Both the position numbers and the translations under genes were made by a program. Source: Conus ventricosus (taxonomy: Eukaryota; Mollusca; Gastropoda; Neogastropoda; Conidae). From it: a stretch of 64,000 bases of DNA. The notes under the pieces are model-generated. The model saw only the letters and a list, made by a program, of their open reading frames with translations. It was not told where the DNA came from and did not search any database. How positions within the stretch are numbered: position 1 is the stretch's first letter; each line of letters starts with the position of its first letter. The stretch covers positions 50,955,171 through 51,019,170 of the forward strand of contig CM031614.1 of assembly GCA_018398815.1 (NCBI GenBank), in the 5' to 3' direction. Shown here in pieces: positions 56,688 to 64,000 of the stretch.

Positions 56688-57137
56688 ATGTTAGCACTAA
56701 GGTAAGGTAAAGCAATGCTGCTTATAGCCCAGCCGACCGCAAAGGATCACATCAGGGCTGTCACCATGTTGAAGTCAACTCGCAAGTCATCAGAAAACAA
56801 ACAAACAAACGAACAAAAACAACAACACTATTCACACATCTCTTTAAAATACACCTTCTAAAAACGCACCAGAAACTTCGTTGAAAATCTGTCTTCTATA
56901 AAATCTTAGATCAGATAAAAAATGTTAAACTCTTTCAGAAATTCCAAGATCACGTCAGGCGGGACATCTCTGAACAAAGTTTTCATGGATTCTGCTGTAA
57001 AGTGTTTGTGTCTCACATCGTGCAAGTCCCAACACTCTAAAAGAATATGTTTCACTGTGAGTGGAATGCAACACGGAGCTTCTTCACCTTTTAAAAGATA
57101 AGACTGGGTGTAAAACGAGTGGCCTGATGTTAGCACT
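56688..57137 (-). mobile_element. 5'-truncated LINE tail with 11-bp target duplication
   Basis: Body 56699-57126, flanked by atgttagcact (56688-56698 and 57127-57137). The minus strand encodes the end of the LINE ORF2 (57126-56906): CIPLTVKHILLECWDLHDVR, FTAESMKTLFRDVPPDVIL and EFLKEFNIFYLI, then stop. The 3' UTR ends in TTACC repeats. Homologous to 32.56-32.92 kb. Confidence 0.9.
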
Positions 57138-57228
57138 GACTGAATCAATAATTACACAACGAAACGGTCAGTGACTGATTTCATTAAATCCCTGGTTTGG
57201 AACTTGCATATGCATTTATCAGTTTGGA

Positions 57229-57238
57229 GTGTGTGTGT

Positions 57239-57279
<41 letters not shown>

Positions 57280-57331
57280 AAAAGGTAAACAGTGAGGCGA
57301 TCAGGTAATCCACGTCTCAATAAAATGGGGC

Positions 57332-57386
<55 letters not shown>

Positions 57387-57390
57387 CGTG
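57229..57390. repeat. Two (GT)n microsatellites
   Basis: 57229-57279 and 57336-57390, separated by ~55 bp. Confidence 0.95.
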
Positions 57391-57504
57391 TGTGTTTGGA
57401 GATAATAAAGTGTTTCTTGTGACTTGATATGCATTTGATATACAAATCTTACCCCATTTTGTTGAGAGTGAAATTCAGATCTGAATGTAACAACTGTACA
57501 TCAC

Positions 57505-57565
57505 ACAGACACACAGACACACAGACACACACACACACACACACACACACAAAACACACACACAA
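57505..57565. repeat. (CA)n microsatellite
   Basis: CACACAGA units then pure CA. Confidence 0.95.
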
Positions 57566-57612
57566 CTGGGTTGATGGCATTTACAATGAAAAATCTGAGT
57601 AATACATATATA

Positions 57613-59136
57613 TACTGACTTCCATAAAAAACGCGAAAAATTGAAAGGCTATTTTTCGGGTGAAAAGGGCTGAATAAAACAATATTGAACCATTGTGGCA
57701 AGTTTGTTGGGTCCAAGACTCACGTGCAGTGAAAATATTGTGTGAGCAACACATCATTCCCGGCATTGGAGGGTCAACAAAAATGGCAAACCGGTTGCTG
57801 CATGTGAGGCACGTGCACGCCATGCAGAGCAATGTTAACCAGCGACAAGTACGCAGGCATGCAGTCTTTATAAAGCCGCGCTACAAGGTTCAGATAACGA
57901 CTTGCCATCTGAGCGCTACAGAGATGCCAAGACAACGAGCAGAGGAACGCAATCGTGCCCTAGGCCATCTGGAGGCTTGTGTGGATGCCAGGCAGGTCGC
58001 CAACATCTTTAAACCATCTATCGTCTGCAGCACGGCATGCGAGTCACTGGTACCACTGATGATCGTCCCCGGCCAGGCCGTCCTCGGTCACCACACCAAG
58101 AGGAATCGCCATTTTGTTTGAACCCATCTGCGGGACAGGCGGCAAACAGCCGCTAACACTGCTCGACAGTGCCTGGGAATCTCCAGCAACGAATCAGCCT
58201 CAACACTGTGCGGCGGCGTCTTCAGGAGAACGGGCTGGCATTAGGCGTCCTCACAGAGGTCCGGTAACTGACACCAAGACACCGCAGGACAGGCTGCAGT
58301 GGGCACAAGCCCGAATCAACTGGCGCAGGCAGCAGTGGGGACGCATACTGTTCTCAGATGAGAGCCGTTTTTTGTATTGACATGGCTGACGGTCGTGTCA
58401 GAATATGGCGTTGACCTGGTAAACGCTATGTTGACTCCTGTGTGGTAGAGCGGAACCCCTGGGGAGGCCCGAACGTTATGATATGGGTGCAATTGGCATT
58501 AACCACGCCCTAGGACCAGTCATCTTTCAAAACATTGGTCCTGGTCACGGACAGGGTGTCAATGCACAGCGCTACATCCACCAGGTGCTCATACCCCATG
58601 TCGTTCCTTTTTTTTGCGCAACACCCAAACTGGACATTCCAACAGGACAATGCAAGACCACACACAGCCAGGGCCACCCAGCAATTTCTTCAGCATAACA
58701 ATGTCAAAAGTGCTGCCCTGGCCAGCCCTCAGTCCCGATTTAAACCCAATAGAACATTTTTGGGATGAACTTGGCAGACGTTGGACCTCCTGCGTCCACG
58801 ACCAGCAACAGCGGCTCAACTTCACCAGGCCATCGTCCATGTGTGGGCTGGTGTGCCAAGGGGGCGCATCAACCACCTGGTCCACTCAATGAGCCGCAGG
58901 TGTCAAGCAGTTGTCCATGCAAAGGTGGCCACACACGGTATTAGGACTTCAAGCTGGTTTGTCACGTGACCTTGGATTTTCCACACAAAATTATTGCTGA
59001 TGACATTTTCACACATTACCCGGAATGAATCAAATCACGTGAATTCTCGCTTCCACTCTGTACAATTGTGACCAAAAAAATTTCGCCCCCTAACCTTCAG
59101 CTTGTTTTGCTTTCGCGTTTTTTATGGAAGTCAGTA
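57613..59136 (+). mobile_element. Tc1-like transposon with perfect ends
   Basis: 24-bp perfect inverted repeats beginning CTGACTTCC (57615-57638 and 59111-59134), flanked by TA on both sides. Element length 1520 bp, normal for Tc1-like elements. It contains a broken transposase frame. Confidence 0.93.
57924..58969 (+). pseudogene. Tc1-like DD34E transposase, frameshifted
   Basis: Starts MPRQRAEERNRALGHLEACV (DNA-binding HTH region) and includes DRLQWAQARINWRRQQWG, ILFSDESRF (first catalytic Asp), FQQDNARPHTARATQQFLQ (second Asp), SPDLNPI + EHFWDELGRR (catalytic Glu, 34 residues on) and HLVHSMSRRCQAVVHAK. The catalytic triad survives, but at least five frameshifts and stops break the chain (near 58115, 58250, 58378, 58480 and 58710). 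Confidence 0.9.
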
Positions 59137-59211
59137 AAAATATTATAATATATAAAATATATAAATATATATATATAATATATAATATATAATAGTGTAT
59201 AATATAGAATT

Positions 59212-60092
59212 ATAAACAAAGCTTCCCTCTTATGTCTTAGATTGAAGAAATAGGGGGAGATACCATTCATACCTGCAGTTGCAGATGATTCTGCCTAACT
59301 AACAGTAATGTGCTTGATGGGTGGATGGGGAAAAAATAAAATAAATGCTTCTCAAAATGAGCCTTCAGCAAGCTATATTCCCCCAAGGGGAAGACATCCC
59401 CCCAATAGGGAGGGAAACTCACTAACACATAACTCCTGGTCATATACCGATTTTTTCGAAACTTGGTGGTTTCTCCTCAGTGACCGGGGAAAGTGGTAAT
59501 TTGACTCCTCTGCCTTTTCAGTTTTAAGAAAATGCAATCCCAGAAAAGGCTGGTGTATTTTTAGTCCCTTGGCGGATTCATTCCAAGAACTGGCCCTCAG
59601 CACTTGTGTCTTAGAGGATATCTTTTTATATTTTCTACTTTTCCCCAAGAAAAGTAGCTTGTTTTGCTCTTCATGATTTTCTTTTGCTTCTTAGATGGCA
59701 CCTTTGTTGGTTTTTTGAAAACTCAACAAACATCCCTAGGGATTGCACACCAGCCTTTTCTGGGATTGGCACTCTTCTTAAAACTGAAAAGGCAGAGAGT
59801 CAAATTACCACTTTCCCGCGTCACTGAGAGAAACCCACCAAGTTCGAAATATCGGTATATGCCCAAAGGAGTTATGTGTTAGTGAGTTTCCCTCCTATTG
59901 GGGGTTTCTCTCCCCCTTGGAGAATATAAGCTTGCTGAAGGCTCATTTGAGAAGCATTTTTTTTTTTTAAATCCCCATCCACCCACTCAAGCACATACTG
60001 TTAGTTAGCAGAATCATCTGAAAACGCGGTATGAATGCGTATCCCCCCCTATTTCTTCAATCTAAACATAAGAGCAAGTTTTTGTTATAATT
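59212..60092. repeat. Large foldback: ~345-bp inverted repeats around a ~190-bp spacer
   Basis: Arm 59212-59555 and the complement of 59745-60092 match over their whole length, for example agattgaagaaatagggg, gatgattctgc(c)taactaa, ggaaactcactaacacataa, cagttttaagaa and cccagaaaaggctggtg. Small indels are more frequent in the right arm. No open frame of note; no transposase. Confidence 0.9.
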
Positions 60093-60439
60093 AAAATTTT
60101 TTCTTGCAGTCATTGCAACACCAAGCTGCTCTGTAATTTTGCTGGAACGGTGCCGGTACTTATCCTTGGAATATATATATATATCTAATATATAAATGGA
60201 AAATTTCTGTCCTGCGTGTGTGCGTGTGTGTGTAACATAGGGTCATTGGACAGTTTCTACGACAGTTATTTAGACCTTTAAAAAACCGTTAACAACACGT
60301 ACCCCCCTAAAAACGATCACAAAATCAATCTTTTCTGATGTTGGGGGAAAAGGGGAGTCCGTCGACCCACCAAACTTGGCATAGTCTAGGGGGACATACT
60401 GTGGATAACACGGGTCATTCGATAGTTTTTAAATGACCG

Positions 60440-61430
60440 TATTTATCGCCGTTAAAAACGTTATTTTCTAAATTAGACCTTTCTGATGAAATTGGTATAC
60501 AGTGAAGTTTTAAACTGAATAATGATATACAATTTACACGAACCGAAACTTAAAATTGACCTTTTAAAACCTTTTATTATATAATTTAAGACCATTCTTG
60601 ATTAAATTCGGTATACAGATGCAGTTTAACACGCTGAACAATGATAAACAATTTAAACACGAACCGAAACTAAAAATTGACTTTTAAAAAAACCGTTATT
60701 AAAAAAAATTTTTAGACCGTTCCTGATGAAATTCGTATACAGATGCAGTTTTACAACGCTGAACAATGATAAAACCAATTTAAAACAACAGAATTTAAAA
60801 ATTGACGTTAAAAACCGTTAAGATCCGTTATTTTCTAAATTTAGACCTTTCTTGATGAAATTTGGTATACAGGTGAAGTTTTTAAATGCGGGAATAAGAT
60901 ATACAACTTACACGAACCGAAACTTAAAATTGACTGTTAAAAAACCGTTATTATAAAAAATTAGACCGTTCCTGATGAAATTCGGTATACAGATCAGTTT
61001 TTAAATTTTACACGCTGAACAATAAATATACAATTTAAAACGAACAGAACCTAAAATTGAGCGTTAAAAACCGTTAAAAATCCGTTTTTTTCCCTAAATT
61101 AGACCTTTCTTGATGAAATTTGGTATACAGGGAAGTTTTAAATGCTGAATAATAAATATACAACTTACACAACCGAAACTTAAAATTGACCATTAAAAAC
61201 CGTTATTATATAAATTAAGACCGTTCCTGATGAAATTGGGTAAACAGATGCGTTTTAAAAACGCTGAACAATGATATACAATTTACACGAACAGAAACTT
61301 AAAATTGAGCGTTAAAAAACCGTCAAGATCCGTTATTTTCTAAATTAGAACCTTTCTTGATGAAAATTTGGTAATACAGTGTAGTTTAAATGCTGAACAA
61401 TGATAACCAACTTACACGAACCGAAACTGG
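60440..61430. repeat. Tandem array inside the Helitron, ~115-130-bp period, ~8 units
   Basis: Units run cttgatgaaatttggtatac - aggtgaagttttaaatgctg - aataatgatatacaa - cttacacgaaccgaaact - taaaattgaccgttaaaaa. Alternate units differ (cttgatgaaattt versus cctgatgaaattc), suggesting a two-unit higher-order period. Confidence 0.85.
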
Positions 61431-61435
61431 AAGAT

Positions 61436-63170
61436 GACCGCCTTCTAAAACTTGCCCTGGGAAGCCTCCATCCTCAGAGACCCCGCCCTGCTGCGTGACT
61501 TCGTATTATCCTGGTGGTTGCAACCCCAGTAAACCCAGGCAACCTGGGGAACCTCTTCAAGACCATCTTGCTGAAGATTTCCTCTTCCAAGTCCAAGAAT
61601 GTCTGTTAGGGAAGCGCAGTACACAGATGCCATCTAACAACCAAGCTTTTACTGTGTTTCAGCACAAACTTTTCCCTTTTCTTGGGGGCAAGTCTACAGA
61701 GAGTATGGGATCCAACATCACACAACGACAAACTGTGCCTCGAGAATACTACCGCAAAGACCAATTACGACACTACTGCACTCCCGGCAGCAGCTGATGA
61801 TCAGCGAAGAACTGACAGCTGACCAGAGAAAACGTGTACGACAGCTTTATACCAGGTTTGAGCATGGCCCGGGACCCCACACAAGCAAAACATAATGTTC
61901 CTTGATGCTCCATGAGGGAAAAGGAAGACCATCCTGAATCTTATCCTGACAGGACTGCTCCACAGCAAAATAGTGCTAGCCACTGCTTCACTGCTTCCAG
62001 TGGCATTGCCGCTACTCTTTGCCGGTGGGGGGACAGTACATAGCACTTTAAAAGTCCCTCTGGATGCCAACAAGCAAGAAACGCCAACCTGCCCGTAAAG
62101 GGCGTGGGTCAACTTTGGCCAAACCCATAAAAAAGAGGCTGCAACCGTCATAATTAAATGAAGCTCCCAGACCCACAAAGCTGTCTACGAGGCCATGGAC
62201 TCACCTGCGGGACATCACCCAAGTGCACGGGCCCAAATGGGAGCCATCCAACCTGTTCTGTGGGGACTTCTGGCAGATCCTCCCTGTCGTCCTCAATGGC
62301 ACCAAGCCAACATGTCAACGCCTGTCTGAAGAAGTGGCGGAGCATGATTGTTAAAACGTCTAACCACCAATATGAAGCCCACCTGTCTGGAAAAACCCCA
62401 GACAGCCAGCTTCGCCAAACTTCTGCTTGACATTGGGAATGGTGCCATTGAGTCATTTTCCAGATACTATATTGGTCCACCAGCACTATGCCAGTTTATG
62501 ATAGCCAGGGGGAATCTGATAAAACAATTCTACCCATCTTTATGCTCCCCTGTGCAGAAATCAGACTGGTCAGCGGAAAGGGGCCCTAATCTCCCCCTGA
62601 ACAGACTGTTAACAAGCTAAACAAAAAATCGAGCTGACTTCCCTGGAGAGGAAACTCTTACAGATCTGTTGACAGAATGAGATGAGGGAGTCCTTTATCC
62701 ACAAGAACTCCGAACTCCATTGAGAATTCTGGACTTCCACCGCATGAACTGTTGCTGAAATCTGGGGTCCCCATGATCATTCTCCACCACTGGACCCGCC
62801 AAAGGTGATCAATGGCACCCGATGTTCTTCACCAACTGCACAGGAACGTTGTAGAACGAAAATATCATGTGGCCCCCACAAAGGTGAACCGGTGCTCCCC
62901 CAAAATTCCTCTGGAACCCATGGACTCACCCCTGCCATTCCAGTCTGATGGGTTCAGTTTTCCCAGGAAACCACTTTCGCTCTGACAATCACCCAAAACC
63001 AGGGTCAACATTTTCATCCCTTGGGGGAGACCTGACCGTTCCGTGTTTTAAAACATGGAATGTTCTACGTTGCAGCATCACGAACTGAAACGCAGAAACC
63101 CGACTAACTTGCGCCAAACAGGAGACCAAAATGTTGTCTACCCAGAGGCCCTCCAATAGACACGAAAACT
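61436..63170 (+). pseudogene. Pif1-like Helitron helicase, broken
   Basis: Readable patches in changing frames: HLAEDFLFQVQECLLGKRST, QMPSNNQAFTVFQHKLF, ISEELTADQRKRVRQLYTRF, THKAVYEAMDS, LFCGDFWQILPVVLNGTK, AKLLLDIGNGAIESFSRYYI and LTVPCF. These follow the order of Helitron Pif1-type SF1B helicases. The Walker A region (about 61905-61930) is corrupted. Many stops and homopolymer changes. Confidence 0.85.
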
Positions 63171-63188
63171 CGGAAAATGCATCCTTTC

Positions 63189-63436
63189 ACAGAGTTGTCA
63201 TGTTTTTAGTTGGATTTAACGTCCGTGCCCAAATCAAGGATATGCAGATGGCTGGTCCGTCACATTAAACCTGACACCTGCGGCCAGGGTGGACATCGGG
63301 GTGAACCAGTCATTTTACTGGAAACATTCCCCGTTAAAATTTCCAAGACCAAGCCGGGATTTCGAAACCACGACCTTTGGGTCATGATCCAGCGCCTTAT
63401 CCACTAGGTTATGGGCGGCCCCTACAGAGTTGTCAT
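63189..63436 (-). mobile_element. tRNA-derived SINE (222 bp) with 13-bp target duplication
   Basis: Body 63202-63423; acagagttgtcat on both sides (63189-63201 and 63424-63436). The minus-strand head (63423-63355) has A-box-like TAACCTAGTGGATAAGG and B-box-like GGTTTCGAAATCC. The tail is A-rich (AACTAAAAAC). Confidence 0.9.
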
Positions 63437-63726
63437 TTGGAGGGACTTCAAAACAAGGAATTGAGAATGTATCGGTAAGTTCACAAAGTACAGGCATCCC
63501 TCTATGGACTGTGCATCGTATTACGAAAAAAATTCGTGAGGGAAAACAGATTGAGAGCAAGAAGGAGTGGCGTCGAAGAAATTGGGGGAAGTAGATAGGA
63601 GAGCTGGGCAATTGGTCAGCATGGGAAAAACGAAACAAACCCAAGCTGAATTTTATTGTATTGTCTTTTAAGTGGTGAGAGAGAGGGGTGGCCAGAAAAT
63701 CATTGTACATATAAAATATACCCCGA

Positions 63727-63748
63727 GCGAAGCCGGTACACCGGCTAG
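63727..63748 (+). terminator. Helitron 3' hairpin and CTAG terminus
   Basis: gccgg-taca-ccggc stem-loop (63732-63745) followed by TAG; the last C of the stem starts the CTAG end. In Helitrons this structure marks the end of strand transfer; it is not a transcription terminator. Confidence 0.85.
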
Positions 63749-64000
63749 TTATATAAAAATGCAAATCTGTCTGCGTTGTGAGTGTTGTGTGTGTGTGTGT
63801 ACCTATACACTCAAAACGGCTCAACCTTTTTAATGAAATTTGGCAGGTACGTCGTTTTTTGACCCAGGAGGTTTGGGCTAATCTCTAAAAATAATAAAAC
63901 CGTTTAAAAAACCCTAAAAAAAATGTTATAACGGTTTCAAAGACATCTTTTCCCTGCTTTTCTTCAAATAGCCGTTTTTGACATTGCACAGGTTAAAGGA
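63749..64000 (+). mobile_element. Start of a second Helitron-family copy (partial)
   Basis: tatataaaaatgcaaatctg tctgcg and a following tgaaatttggcaggtacg block resemble the 5' end of the element at 60184 (tatataaatggaaaatttctg). It runs off the window. Confidence 0.5.

Larger units (their letters stand above)
60184..63748 (+). mobile_element. Helitron (RC/rolling-circle type), decayed
   Basis: 5' end TC at 60184-60185 preceded by A; 3' end is a GC hairpin (gccggtacaccggc) followed by CTAG (63745-63748) and host T. Contains a tandem array (60440-61430) and a Pif1-like helicase remnant (61436-63170). No HUH Rep nuclease domain is seen, so the element could not move itself. A SINE is inserted at 63202. 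Confidence 0.85.

Noticed and set aside
61801..62178. 125-codon minus-strand frame
   Set aside because: Shadow of the plus-strand Helitron helicase remnant.

Overview
ORGANISM. This is a repeat-rich animal nuclear contig. It holds two split animal genes with GT-AG introns, tRNA-headed SINE-like retroposons, several LINE families, cut-and-paste DNA transposons, a Helitron, a short-LTR Gypsy element and long (GT/CA)n tracts. The mix suggests a lophotrochozoan, most likely a mollusc (perhaps a marine gastropod). This is inference from repeat style and protein similarity, because no rRNA or mitochondrial marker is present. GENES. Two genes lie head-to-tail on the minus strand. SH3YL1 (SYLF plus SH3 domain, phosphoinositide-binding adaptor) has eight coding exons from 17168 down to 6296. 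NUP62 (FG nucleoporin of the central transport channel) has ten coding exons from 44661 down to 26360. I placed exons by splice consensus, codon phase and remembered family sequence. All NUP62 junctions keep phase and give about 585 residues. SH3YL1 keeps phase except in exon 5, where one base appears to be missing. LAYOUT. 1-4.5 kb: a recent tandem duplication of a dead piggyBac transposase joined to a broken LINE reverse transcriptase. 4.5-17.2 kb: SH3YL1, with microsatellites and a hAT-like element in its introns. 17.2-26.3 kb: LINE fragments in both orientations, an 819-bp tandem duplication of a tRNA-headed retroposon, and an old diverged satellite. 26.3-44.7 kb: NUP62, whose introns hold Harbinger, mariner-type, hAT-like and piggyBac elements, LINE tails, long retroposons and a 36-bp minisatellite. 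44.7-48.8 kb: flank with another hAT-like element and retroposon. 48.85-54.64 kb: sequence with a peculiar homopolymer-smeared texture that contains most of a Gypsy element (50520-55599). 55.6-64 kb: LINE tail, a Tc1-like element with perfect ends, a large foldback, and a Helitron with hairpin/CTAG terminus that contains a SINE with a target-site duplication. HOW IT FITS TOGETHER. Only SH3YL1 and NUP62 look like functional host genes, and nothing suggests they share a pathway. The rest is nested mobile DNA that can be ordered in time from target-site duplications. I did not find a convincing new enzymatic or defence system. The most unusual items are the 700-856 bp tRNA-headed retroposon family, three CAGG-ended elements with 5-bp target duplications, a possible frame-controlled alternative exon in NUP62, and the foldback/Helitron block.
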